Assembly (NCBI RefSeq): GCF_001634365.1
Contig: NZ_CP014581.1
Span: 1-64,000, forward strand
DNA: 64,000 nt
Direction of reading: 5' to 3'
DNA from: Paraburkholderia phytofirmans OLGA172
Lineage (GTDB): Bacteria > Pseudomonadota > Gammaproteobacteria > Burkholderiales > Burkholderiaceae
Shown here one piece after another: positions 36,096-43,769 of this stretch. Position numbers and translations under genes: made by a program. Positions within the stretch are counted from its first letter, which is position 1. Every line of letters starts with the position of its first letter. The notes under the pieces are model-generated. The model had not been told where the DNA came from and did no database searches. It was given only the letters and a program-made list of their open reading frames with translations.

Positions 36096-37694
36096 ATGTA
36101 CGCCATCATGACCAGAAGAAACTCCGCCGCAGAAGACCGCGCCCTGGCTCAAACGCTCGCATCCGCCCGGCATTCGCGCGTGACGCCCCGCAATGCTGCC
36201 ACCGGCACTGCATCGCAGCTTTCAGCTACCCAACGCGCCAAGCTGACAGAACCCGGGCAACGGCTGTTTCTGGCTGTACCGAGCGGCGATCAGCCTCAGG
36301 CGCGCGCGCTTGGTGCCGAGTGGGACAGAGAACAGCGCGTGTGCTGGATCCCCGCGTCGGCAGACCGGACCCCGTTTTCGAAGTGGCTGCTTGACGGCAA
36401 CGCGCTCCAGACGGTTGGTCTGAACGAGTCGGAGGTGCTCGCGTCGTTCGCGGACGCGATGGAAGACTACGGCCTGCAGCGAGAGACACCCGTCGCCGAT
36501 GGAAAATGGCATAACGTCCTGCTCAAAGGCGCGAAAGGGCAGAAGAAGGGCGCCTATATCCTGAGTCTCAGTCCAGTCCCGAAAGGCTTCATCCGCAACT
36601 TTCTCGGCCGCGAGGGTTCCTGGCACTACGACGGTATCCGTCTAACCCCCGAACAACGGGCCGTGCTGAACGCGCAAGAGCGCGAGCGGGCGATCGCTCG
36701 TGAACGCGAGGTCGAGCGCGAACATGCGGCGATCGCCGAGAAGACGGAAGCAATTCTGGCAACCCTCTCGGAGTCGGACGCGTCGCGCCACGGATATTGC
36801 ATTCGCAAGAATGTAGGCGCTTACGGCGTGCGCGTCGCGCGAAACGGGGTCCATGACATAGCCGTACTGTTGAATCTCGAATCGTTCCGCGGCAGCAAGG
36901 AATCCTTCCTCGTTGTTCCCGCGCGCGACGTCGACGGGAAGCTCTGGACCGTGCAGGCAATCTCCGACAGGTCGGATGGTCTGAAGCTTTTCGCGAGCGG
37001 CGCTCGCAAGAAAGGCACATTCCACATCATCGGAGCGGACGGCATCGCGGCATTGTGTGCGTGCCCGGCCGTGTTATTGGTGGAGGGCTACGCGACCGGT
37101 GCAAGCCTGTTTGAATCGACAGGCCTGCCCGTTGTCGTCTGTTTTGACGCGGGCAATCTTGTGGAGGTTGCCAAAGCCTTGCGGCCGCGCCTGCCCAAAT
37201 CCCAGCCGAAGATCATTTGCGGCGACAACGACCAGTTCTTTATCGAGAAGGCGCTTGCGAAAATTGAGACCGTCATGCCGCGCGGTCTCGCAGCGAGCGC
37301 GTCTGTCAAGGTGTTCGCCGGAAACGATTTACTCCACCGTGAGGTTAGCCTCGCGGGCTATCAGCCGGATGGAGCATGGCACCAGTCACCCAAGGGCAAG
37401 TACAAGCTCGAACTGGAGTCCATGCAGGGCGTCGTGCGATGTGTCACAGCGCATGTCGTCGCAAACGGACGCGACAACGACATCCGGCTGGTTCAGCGAA
37501 ACAAAGGCCTCGAATCATCAACCGAGGCGGCCCGAGCGATTGGGGGCGTCGCCCTGCTGCCGTCTTTCGAATCCGTCGTCGGCAGTCCCACCGACTTTAA
37601 TGACCTAGCAAACGCGGAAGGCCGCGCAAGGGTCGCGACGTTTGTCGCGAGCGTCCTGCCGTTTGATCTGCCTGCGCGCCACGTACAGCCCTGA
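36096..37694 (+). CDS. Plasmid primase (DUF5710 plus TOPRIM)
   Basis: A 532-residue TraC-type primase-like protein. Residues about 55-100 (LFLAVPSGDQPQARALGAEW, then WIPASADRTPFSKWL) form a DUF5710-like domain. A region with a coiled coil (QERERAIAREREVEREHAAI) follows. Then comes the TOPRIM domain: VLLVEGYATGASL, VVVCFDAGNLVEVAKALR and IICGDND. The catalytic Glu (LVEG) and the DxD-type acidic residues are present. Plasmid primases enter or act in the recipient to prime synthesis of the complementary strand, which suits a leading region. ATG 36096 or 36111 are possible starts. Confidence 0.83.
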   Translation: MYAIMTRRNSAAEDRALAQTLASARHSRVTPRNAATGTASQLSATQRAKLTEPGQRLFLAVPSGDQPQARALGAEWDREQRVCWIPASADRTPFSKWLLDGNALQTVGLNESEVLASFADAMEDYGLQRETPVADGKWHNVLLKGAKGQKKGAYILSLSPVPKGFIRNFLGREGSWHYDGIRLTPEQRAVLNAQERERAIAREREVEREHAAIAEKTEAILATLSESDASRHGYCIRKNVGAYGVRVARNGVHDIAVLLNLESFRGSKESFLVVPARDVDGKLWTVQAISDRSDGLKLFASGARKKGTFHIIGADGIAALCACPAVLLVEGYATGASLFESTGLPVVVCFDAGNLVEVAKALRPRLPKSQPKIICGDNDQFFIEKALAKIETVMPRGLAASASVKVFAGNDLLHREVSLAGYQPDGAWHQSPKGKYKLELESMQGVVRCVTAHVVANGRDNDIRLVQRNKGLESSTEAARAIGGVALLPSFESVVGSPTDFNDLANAEGRARVATFVASVLPFDLPARHVQP

Positions 37695-37705
37695 TGGAGG
37701 CAATG

Positions 37706-38131
37706 ATGCCCACACTTCACTATTTCCATGAACTTTCCTCTGACCAGCGTGATGAGGCCCGGACGCTCGCCCCAAGCAACGCGCCCGAGGCTCAGTGCTA
37801 CGTGGTCGGGTCCGCGGGGCAGATCATTCGCGCCGTCGAACTGAAGCCACTTTTCCCGACTGGAGAACTGGCCGCCGGCGAAGTTGTTCGCGCGCAGCTT
37901 GCCAGCGTGGGCCGGTCGGAGATCGAGTTTGCCTTGCGGCATGCAACAGGCGACTGGTCCGAAATGACTCCAGACGAGCAGGCTCGGAACCTGATCGCGA
38001 TCGAGCAGGGCGGCGCCGTACTGTCCCGCTTCTCCCTACGAGCCGATCACAGCGTCTACGTGTTGACGAACGCGCAGCGTAGCAGCACCACCATCCTGGC
38101 GGGCGTCGCCCAGCCAGCCGATTTCGAGTAA
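37706..38131 (+). CDS. Hypothetical protein
   Basis: A 141-residue protein, 11 bp after the primase stop. GGAGG is five bases before ATG 37706 (two before ATG 37703). N-terminal LHYFHELSSDQRDEARTLAP, then beta-like segments. No family recognised. Confidence 0.65.
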   Translation: MPTLHYFHELSSDQRDEARTLAPSNAPEAQCYVVGSAGQIIRAVELKPLFPTGELAAGEVVRAQLASVGRSEIEFALRHATGDWSEMTPDEQARNLIAIEQGGAVLSRFSLRADHSVYVLTNAQRSSTTILAGVAQPADFE

Positions 38132-38162
38132 CGCTCACCTGCAGAGATCCGGAGGACGCGTC

Positions 38163-38387
38163 ATGGCCAAGGCACTACGCATTTCGTTTCAAGCATTCGC
38201 GGATTTGTCCGATAACGAGCTATCCGACGTCATCCGTGAAGCCTGCGACCACTCCCGGGCCGAAGCCCGCATGTACACCGACACCGACCGCGACGCGCAC
38301 CGCGCGTGCAAGCGTCGCCAGTCCCAACGCGATCGCACTGTCACCAATAACGTCACCGCAGCATCGCAGCCGTGCCGCGCTGCATAA
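38163..38387 (+). CDS. Small basic hypothetical protein
   Basis: A 74-residue protein. ATG 38163 follows CCGGAGGACGCG. It begins AKALRISFQAFADLSDNELS and continues with Arg- and His-rich helices. No family recognised. Confidence 0.6.
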   Translation: MAKALRISFQAFADLSDNELSDVIREACDHSRAEARMYTDTDRDAHRACKRRQSQRDRTVTNNVTAASQPCRAA

Positions 38388-38406
38388 CTACAGGACTTGA
38401 AAAATC

Positions 38407-38997
38407 ATGAGAGCACACATCGCCCTGGTTTCGATCATCGTCGCACTTGCGTGTCGAGACGCATGCGCGTCGGACAGCTGGGCCACGGAGGTGCAGCAGG
38501 CCGTCCAGACACGCACGGCCACAGCGCCCTCAACGCGGGAGAACTGGCACGCGTTTTCGCCGGACGGCATCGGTATGCCGCTGGTGATGTTCGGCGTGTA
38601 TTCCGCCCACCAATCGATCCATATGCTCGCTTACGTCTTGACCTATCGCCCCTTGCTCGAAGCGCTCGCGCAGAAGGCCCGCGAAGGCGTCACGGTGTCC
38701 GTCGTCGTTGACTATAACGAGAACATAGCGAATGACCGCGACGCATACATTCAGCGGGGCCTTGCGTACCTTGCTAGATCCGGCGCGACAGTTTGCGCGA
38801 CCGACCAGTACAAGATCATGCACGACAAGGATATGGTGCTCGACGGCCGCAGCATTCAGACGGGCAGTATCAACTACACAAAAGCCGGCACATTTTCGAA
38901 CAGCGAGGACGCCGTGATCGAGTGGAACGATACGGCAGGCGCAGCAGACTTTGAGCGGCACTTCCAGTCTCGCCTTGCTACGTGTCGGCCGATCTGA
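38407..38997 (+). CDS. Secreted phospholipase D-type nuclease
   Basis: A 196-residue PLD-superfamily protein of the small Nuc/EndA type. It has a signal peptide (residues 1 to about 22, cleaved near CASDS). The single HKD motif is HDKDMVLD followed by GRSIQTGSINYTKAG near residue 145. One HKD motif means it should act as a dimer. Such exported nucleases are common next to plasmid transfer genes, but their role in transfer is not settled. Confidence 0.88.
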   Translation: MRAHIALVSIIVALACRDACASDSWATEVQQAVQTRTATAPSTRENWHAFSPDGIGMPLVMFGVYSAHQSIHMLAYVLTYRPLLEALAQKAREGVTVSVVVDYNENIANDRDAYIQRGLAYLARSGATVCATDQYKIMHDKDMVLDGRSIQTGSINYTKAGTFSNSEDAVIEWNDTAGAADFERHFQSRLATCRPI

Positions 38998-39011
38998 GCG
39001 GAGACAAAGTC

Positions 39012-39449
39012 ATGGGCTCTCACTGGAACGATCCGACGCCTCAGCGTCCCCTGCAGCAGGTCGAGCTGGCTCCGGCACTCAACGCGGCCGTCATCCTTTC
39101 GCAGGTGCTATCGGCTCGCGTGCTGAATGGCTTGCCGATCCGGCCGACTCAATGGAACACGCTGGAGTGTCGTGTGAACGAATGGCGATTGTTGCTGGCC
39201 AACGACCGCTCACGCCAGGATCCGCTGACTCGTAGTCACCTCAACATTCTGAGGCAGCTCATGAAGGCGATCCTCGAGGAGCATCGACGTGGGGCGGACG
39301 CCGGCGCCGAAGTATGGGCCGAACTGCAGCCTATTGTCCGCGCGGCAAACTTCCATCTTCAGGGCTTTCCGATGAGGGTCCGCAAGGGCACGTCGCAGCG
39401 TCGACGTCCGCCGGCGGCGGACAGCCGTGAGCAGCTGATCGACGCATGA
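39012..39449 (+). CDS. Hypothetical protein
   Basis: A 145-residue helical protein. ATG 39012 with GGAGACAAAG upstream is preferred to GTG 38982, which overlaps the nuclease gene. Residues 95-115 (DAGAEVWAELQPIVRAANFH) and others form amphipathic helices. Last gene of the R11 set; no family recognised. Confidence 0.65.
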   Translation: MGSHWNDPTPQRPLQQVELAPALNAAVILSQVLSARVLNGLPIRPTQWNTLECRVNEWRLLLANDRSRQDPLTRSHLNILRQLMKAILEEHRRGADAGAEVWAELQPIVRAANFHLQGFPMRVRKGTSQRRRPPAADSREQLIDA

Positions 39450-39478
39450 ATCGCTGAGACTCAGCCGGGTATGACCGG

Positions 39479-39514
39479 GCGCATGCAGACCGTTGGTCTG
39501 GCTGCGCTTTTTTT
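39479..39514 (+). terminator. Intrinsic terminator closing the R11 set
   Basis: GCGCATGCAGACC (39479-39491), GTT, GGTCTGGCTGCGC (39495-39507), followed by seven T. The stem has a single mismatch. It lies 80 bp before R12. Confidence 0.92.
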
Positions 39515-39593
39515 TCGTCTGTGCATTTCACCGGGTCTGAATCGTGTCTGTCATCGGCGCCCGGATGGGGAAACACAGCAACACCCAAGACAG

Positions 39594-40120
39594 AGAGGCG
39601 AGGGGCATTTCCGGGCGTTGCCCGGAAACCGCTATGGCGTGCTCCGCTCGCGTCGCGAGCTGCGCATCGAGCCCCTTGCGGGTCTCGACCCTTCGGGCTT
39701 TCAGCGCTTGCCTTTCGGCTGACGCCGACCAAAAGGGACTGGTGTCCCTTCTGGACATCCAACTGCCTGGAATGATGCGAACTGCGTTCGCATGAGGGCG
39801 CTCGCCGCGCGGCGTTTTCGCCCTCGCGCGGTATCCGGCCACCGCGGGCCAGTCCCCTTAGTTCGTCGTCCTGTTTCGCGACCGTAGCCCTCCGCCGTGT
39901 CCGGACAAGGGTTCGCTTCGCCGTGTCCTCACCCGTTCGGTGCTCGCCTGCGGCTCCGCTCCGCATGCGGCCTCCGGGCACGCCCTTGTGCGGCCACGGC
40001 TCCGGGCTCCTTTAGTCGCGGGACGACGAACTAAGGGGACTGGCGGCAGCACGGTAGCAGCTGCCGATCGGGCAAAAACCACCCCTACGAAGGGACTCAG
40101 AATCTTGGGTCCCGGTCAGC
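39594..40120 (+). repeat. R element, copy R12 (second subtype)
   Basis: Subtype shared with R13. The 5' part carries TTTCCGGGC-GTT-GCCCGGAAA, AAGGGAC-TGGT-GTCCCTT and ATGCGAAC-TGC-GTTCGCAT hairpins, then the core. The long-range helix is perfect over 24 bp (39848-39871 with 40021-40044), plus 6 bp (39877-39882 with 40015-40020) after a 5-nt bulge. Helix F is replaced by ACAAGGG/CCCTTGT around a longer insert. The 3' hairpin is GGGAC/GTCCC with the ending GGTCAGC. It ends 34 nt before ATG 40155. Confidence 0.92.
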
Positions 40121-40154
40121 CTGAAACCCTTAACACCAGCCGGAGCGCACAAAC

Positions 40155-40355
40155 ATGAAATCGAATCTTCTTCGCCGTATCGCTGCTTACTTTCTCGGTT
40201 GCGAGGAAGCCGCACCCATCCGCGTCATGCACACGTGGCGTCGGCAGGAAGATGACGTGCGCGCCGTGCGTCTGGAAACGGAACTGAATGGCGAGACCAA
40301 ACGCGTGACGCTGTACCGCCACGCCCCCGGCTGCTGGTCCCCGATGCCCCTTTGA
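40155..40355 (+). CDS. Small basic protein, paralogue A
   Basis: A 66-residue basic protein (LLRRIAAYFLGC, then IRVMHTWRRQEDDVRAVRLE and KRVTLYRHAPG). It is a close paralogue of 43557-43757, which also follows a second-subtype R element. No family recognised; pairs of Arg suggest nucleic-acid or membrane-surface contact (inference). Confidence 0.7.
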   Translation: MKSNLLRRIAAYFLGCEEAAPIRVMHTWRRQEDDVRAVRLETELNGETKRVTLYRHAPGCWSPMPL

Positions 40356-40367
40356 GGACTGCGAGCA

Positions 40368-40664
40368 ATGAAAAACCTTCTCTCCGCATCCACGGCTAAC
40401 AGAGGACTCGCCATGAACCGCATTGCTTCTTCCCTGCAGGTGGATCTGCTGATTGCGTCGAATGACGTTGTGATCACAGCAGAAGCCAGCGACGGCGTAC
40501 ACGTTACGGCGTATCGCGGCAAGTGCAACCGCCGCGCAATCCTTTCGTTTCTGGAGTCCGCAGGCGCGAAGGCGCGCGCGATTGTCTATAGCCATGAGGA
40601 TAACGTTGGGCCTGTCGGCCTGGACGTTCTTTCGGGTGAGCCTTTCATGTGGATTGTCGCCTGA
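40368..40664 (+). CDS. Small hypothetical protein
   Basis: A 98-residue protein from ATG 40368 (GAGGACTGCGAGCA upstream). ATG 40413 with AGAGGACTCGCC is an equally good start, giving 83 residues. Beta-rich (LLIASNDVVITAEASDGVHV). No family recognised. Confidence 0.6.
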   Translation: MKNLLSASTANRGLAMNRIASSLQVDLLIASNDVVITAEASDGVHVTAYRGKCNRRAILSFLESAGAKARAIVYSHEDNVGPVGLDVLSGEPFMWIVA

Positions 40665-40699
40665 GCCGCGACGCGTCCGAACCTAACGGAGATACAACC

Positions 40700-40930
40700 A
40701 TGCCGGACATTTCCATCGAGCAGCTCGAAGCCGCGATCAACATCTGGCGTAACCGCAAACCCAGCCCCGAGGGCAGCGATCAGGCCCCGGCGCTCTGCGC
40801 TGAAGCACGCGCGCTCGCCGACGTGTACGGCACGATGATTTTCAAGCGCCTGGTGACTGTCGATACCGCGACTTTCAACGAGGTCCAGACCGCCGCATAC
40901 GCGGCAGCCACCCCCGAACGCTACGCCTGA
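40700..40930 (+). CDS. DUF3717 family protein
   Basis: A 76-residue protein matching the DUF3717 pattern: ISIEQLEAAINIWRNRKPSP, then LCAEARALADVYGTMIF. This small family is frequent in Burkholderia and relatives, often near phage or plasmid genes; function unknown. ATG 40700 follows ACGGAG. The longer frame overlaps the preceding gene's end. Confidence 0.8.
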   Translation: MPDISIEQLEAAINIWRNRKPSPEGSDQAPALCAEARALADVYGTMIFKRLVTVDTATFNEVQTAAYAAATPERYA

Positions 40931-40942
40931 GAGGTCCAGAAA

Positions 40943-41443
40943 ATGCAAATCGTCTGCACGCTGCAACATGAAACCATCTCGGACGTCGATCGTGCTGGCC
41001 GTCCGTATACTCTCGCTCTGAGCCACTACCACGAAGCGGAAACCGGCCAGCTAATCCGGACCCGGGGCCGCGTCATCAACACCATGAGCACTGAACAGGG
41101 GCGAGCAGCCGAAGCCGCATCCACGGAAAGCGACTGGCTCCACGCACCGGCGACCGACGAGCGAGCGGATGACTTCGCACCCGGAGCCGAGCAGCGCACG
41201 GGCCAGAGTAGCGAAATGTTGTCATGGAAGCTGATGAGGGCGACCGAAGCGGCTTGTCAAAGCGTGTGCATGGGCGAAGAGGCCGCAGATCACTACGGCT
41301 ACACGTGCAGCCAGTGGGACCGATGGGCTAACTGGTGGCGAGGATTCGTCGCAGGCTGGGTGAATGACGAGGTCTTTATCCAGTTGACTTTGACGCGCCG
41401 GATCGCACGTTTCATTTCTCGCCAGCGAGGAAAAGAATCATGA
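40943..41443 (+). CDS. Hypothetical protein
   Basis: A 166-residue protein with a polar N-terminal half and a Trp-rich helical segment (SQWDRWANWWRGFVAGWVND) near 125-145. ATG 40943 follows GAGAGGTCCAGAAA. It overlaps the next gene (ATGA). No family recognised. Confidence 0.65.
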   Translation: MQIVCTLQHETISDVDRAGRPYTLALSHYHEAETGQLIRTRGRVINTMSTEQGRAAEAASTESDWLHAPATDERADDFAPGAEQRTGQSSEMLSWKLMRATEAACQSVCMGEEAADHYGYTCSQWDRWANWWRGFVAGWVNDEVFIQLTLTRRIARFISRQRGKES

Positions 41444-41610
41444 GTGGACTGTGTTACGAAGATGCGTGCGAGGAGATCATCACGCGCGCGGAAGCAGAGG
41501 CGGAGATTGCGAAGCATGACTGCGATGGCGGGTTTACGGCATTCCTTGCGGAAGTTGGCGACCGCGCCGAATATCAGGGAAAGGAAGTGCTCGACTGGCT
41601 TGGATACTGA
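41440..41610 (+). CDS. 56-residue hypothetical protein
   Basis: ATG 41440 overlaps the previous stop (ATGA), and the frame runs 56 codons to TGA 41608-41610. The sequence is acidic, with three Cys (LCYEDACEEIITRAEAEAEI, ending EVLDWLGY). The coupling and AGGAAAAGAATC upstream support translation. No family recognised. Confidence 0.6.
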   Translation: MSGLCYEDACEEIITRAEAEAEIAKHDCDGGFTAFLAEVGDRAEYQGKEVLDWLGY

Positions 41611-41617
41611 GGCAAAC

Positions 41618-42130
41618 ATGCAATTCAATCCCGTTTTGGATACCGAGCAGTTGCACGACGCGCTCACCGGCGTCCCCCTCGCAGGCGTCGCACCTTCCGA
41701 TCTCTACCGCTGCGCGCGCTGTACATCGACGTACCGGTCAGCCAGCGTCCAGAGCCTTCGCAACCAGAACGGCGGGGCGTGCGTCGCATGCTCTGCGGTC
41801 GACACTATTCGAGCGATAAGCGACCCGGACGCCGGACTCGACCATGCACCCCACACGGCAGATGTCCACATGAGCCGATCCGGTATCAAGCTGATCGCCG
41901 AGGCGGTCAGAGCAGGTGAACCGGACTTGCTGGCCGGGAACGAACGAGCAACCTTTTGCCTCAAAGACCTGAGCGGCACGGTGCTGACGGAGATTGCACC
42001 GCAAGTCGCGTGGACACATGCGGCGCTGTTCGCGCTGGTCGATAGCGCGGAGATCATCGAACAGGTTAAGCAAAGCGGCGGAGCTGACGCATATGTCGGT
42101 AATGTCTGGATAGGCGGGACCGAAGTTTAG
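41618..42130 (+). CDS. Hypothetical protein with zinc-ribbon-like cysteines
   Basis: A 170-residue protein starting at ATG 41618, 7 bp after the previous stop; longer frames upstream overlap that gene. YRCARCTSTY and GGACVACSAVD give two CxxC pairs about 23 residues apart, a likely zinc ribbon. The remainder is mixed alpha/beta. Last gene of the R12 set. Confidence 0.68.
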   Translation: MQFNPVLDTEQLHDALTGVPLAGVAPSDLYRCARCTSTYRSASVQSLRNQNGGACVACSAVDTIRAISDPDAGLDHAPHTADVHMSRSGIKLIAEAVRAGEPDLLAGNERATFCLKDLSGTVLTEIAPQVAWTHAALFALVDSAEIIEQVKQSGGADAYVGNVWIGGTEV

Positions 42131-42135
42131 GAGCA

Positions 42136-42163
42136 AACGGCCTGCAAGATGGGCCGTTCTTTT
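42136..42163 (+). terminator. Intrinsic terminator closing the R12 set
   Basis: AACGGCC (42136-42142) pairs with GGCCGTT (42152-42158), followed by CTTTT. It lies about 20 bp before the R13 sequences begin. Confidence 0.85.
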
Positions 42164-42184
42164 CCCGAGGAAATTTCAATGGCC

Positions 42185-43231
42185 GTCGTATCCAGCCGGA
42201 CCGGGGCACGCATCGCGCCAGGCTATTGCCTGTCACGCTACGTGCAAGCGTCCCGCTCCGGAGTCAGAGAAGGTACGCTCTAGGGGCTTCGCCCCGGCGC
42301 TGGCCACCCAACGGTGCCGCAAGCGGCATGAATGAAACGCAACCCGCTAAAGCGGGACGACGGCGGCTCCCACGGCGTCATCCACCGCGGCGGGTCCAGC
42401 CTGAATTGGTCTGAGGGTGCGCGCATCTGCCGGCATCCGCATTTCTCTCAAATTCCACGCTCGAGCCGGTCGACAACAATCGCTGCACCGGCGCCATTGC
42501 AGGCTACCCGGCGATCGCCAGCTCGACGGCTGAATCAAACACGTTTGCTGCGGCCGCTGGCCGCGACAAACCAGCGTTTTCCGGATTTTCGGGAATTGCC
42601 AGCTGCCGCCCGGCACCTGCTGAATTACCGGATCCAGTGTTTTGATCTGTGGCTACCGTCAGCGTGCTGCCGGCGCAATATGAATCATCACCACCAGCAA
42701 AGAGGAAGAGGCGAGGGGCATTTCCGGGCGTTGCCCGGAAACCGCTATGGCGTGCTCCGCTCGCGTCGCGAGCTGCGCATCGAGCCCCTTGCGGGTCTCG
42801 ACCCTTCGGGCTTTCAGCGCTTGCCTTTCGGCTGACGCCGACCAAAAGGGACTGGCGTCCCTTCTGGACATCCAACTGCCTGGGATGATGCGAACTGCGT
42901 TCGCATGAGGGCGCTCGCCGCGCGGCGTTTTTTGCCTCTCGCGTGACCAGGCCACCAGCGCCATTCCCCTGAGTTCGTTGCCCTTTTCGCGACAGTAGCC
43001 CTGCGCCGTGTCCGGACAAGGGTTCGCTTCGCCGTGTCCTCACCCGTTCGGTGCTCGCCTGCGGCTCCGCTCCGCATGCGGCCTCCGGGCACGCCCTTGT
43101 GCGGCCACGGCTCCGGGCTCCTTTTGTCGCCGGGACAACGAACTCAGGGGAACGGCGGCAGCACGGTAGCAGCTGCCGGCTCGGCAAAAACAAAACCTAC
43201 GCCGGGACTCGAATCTAGGGGCCCGGTCAGC
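42185..43231 (+). repeat. R element, composite copy R13
   Basis: Domains B and C come first (42185-42320: CCGGACCGGGGC with GCGTCCCGCTCCGG, CAGGC-TATT-GCCTG and the hairpin GGGGC-TTCG-CCCC). About 380 bp of unassigned sequence (about 42330-42707) follows, where the bottom strand has a protein-like but start-less frame, possibly a gene remnant. Then 42708-43231 is nearly identical to R12. The long-range helix is 42960-42983 with 43132-43156, differing from R12 by compensated pairs. It ends 27 nt before ATG 43259. Confidence 0.88.
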
Positions 43232-43258
43232 TTTGAACCAACACCATAGGAGCTTTAA

Positions 43259-43537
43259 ATGCGCAAACGTCGCGGGCGTGTTCTGAATTCAACCAAAGTG
43301 CGCCGTGCCATCGTCAGGCTGAATCGGCAGGATAAAAACACGGATCGACTGAATCAGCATCGTACTGCGCCCAAGGGCTTTTCGGTCTGCGTGAACCTGA
43401 TCCGCAATCGTCGCTTTTACGTGTCTGTTCGAGGCATCGAGCAAGGCGAGCGCCTGATGCGGAACAGCCGAAAGCTGGGTGTCGCTTCCGCAAGCATCGT
43501 GTCCTATGGCTTGCGCCTGAACGGCGACCGCTACTAA
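43259..43537 (+). CDS. Small basic hypothetical protein
   Basis: A 92-residue, very basic protein (RKRRGRVLNSTKVRRAIVRL). ATG 43259 follows ATAGGAGCTTTAA. The charge suggests nucleic-acid binding (inference). First gene after R13, 19 bp before paralogue B. Confidence 0.65.
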   Translation: MRKRRGRVLNSTKVRRAIVRLNRQDKNTDRLNQHRTAPKGFSVCVNLIRNRRFYVSVRGIEQGERLMRNSRKLGVASASIVSYGLRLNGDRY

Positions 43538-43556
43538 ACCACCGGACCCATTGACC

Positions 43557-43757
43557 ATGAAAAACACGCTTCTTCGCCGCATTGCTGCTCATTTCACCGG
43601 TGCAGATATTTCCGCCACGTTTCGCGTGATGCACACATGGCGTCGGCCCGAGGATGACGTGCGCGCCGTGCGTCTGGAAACGGTGATCAATGGCAACGCC
43701 AAGCGTGTGACGCTGTACCGCCACGCGGCAGGCAAGTGGTCCCTCATGCCCCTTTAA
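43557..43757 (+). CDS. Small basic protein, paralogue B
   Basis: A 66-residue protein closely similar to 40155-40355 over its whole length (LLRRIAAHFTG, FRVMHTWRRPEDDVRAVRLE, KRVTLYRHAAGKW). Keeping both copies behind related R elements supports the idea that gene sets and R elements duplicate together. Confidence 0.7.
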   Translation: MKNTLLRRIAAHFTGADISATFRVMHTWRRPEDDVRAVRLETVINGNAKRVTLYRHAAGKWSLMPL

Positions 43758-43769
43758 GGAGATATTCCG

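Noticed and set aside
9530..43231. Recurring open frames inside R elements on both strands
   Set aside because: The same frames reappear because the DNA is repeated. One-base length differences and the divergent copies break them, while pairing is kept instead. They lack ribosome binding sites.
9530..43231. R elements as integron attC sites or a gene-cassette array of integron type
   Set aside because: No integrase gene, no attC core sites or single-gene cassettes of the right form, and R lies before genes as a leader with multi-gene sets.
9530..43231. R elements as group I or group II introns, or as IS copies
   Set aside because: No domain V-type hairpin, no group I core, no intron-encoded protein, no transposase, and no terminal inverted repeats with target duplications.
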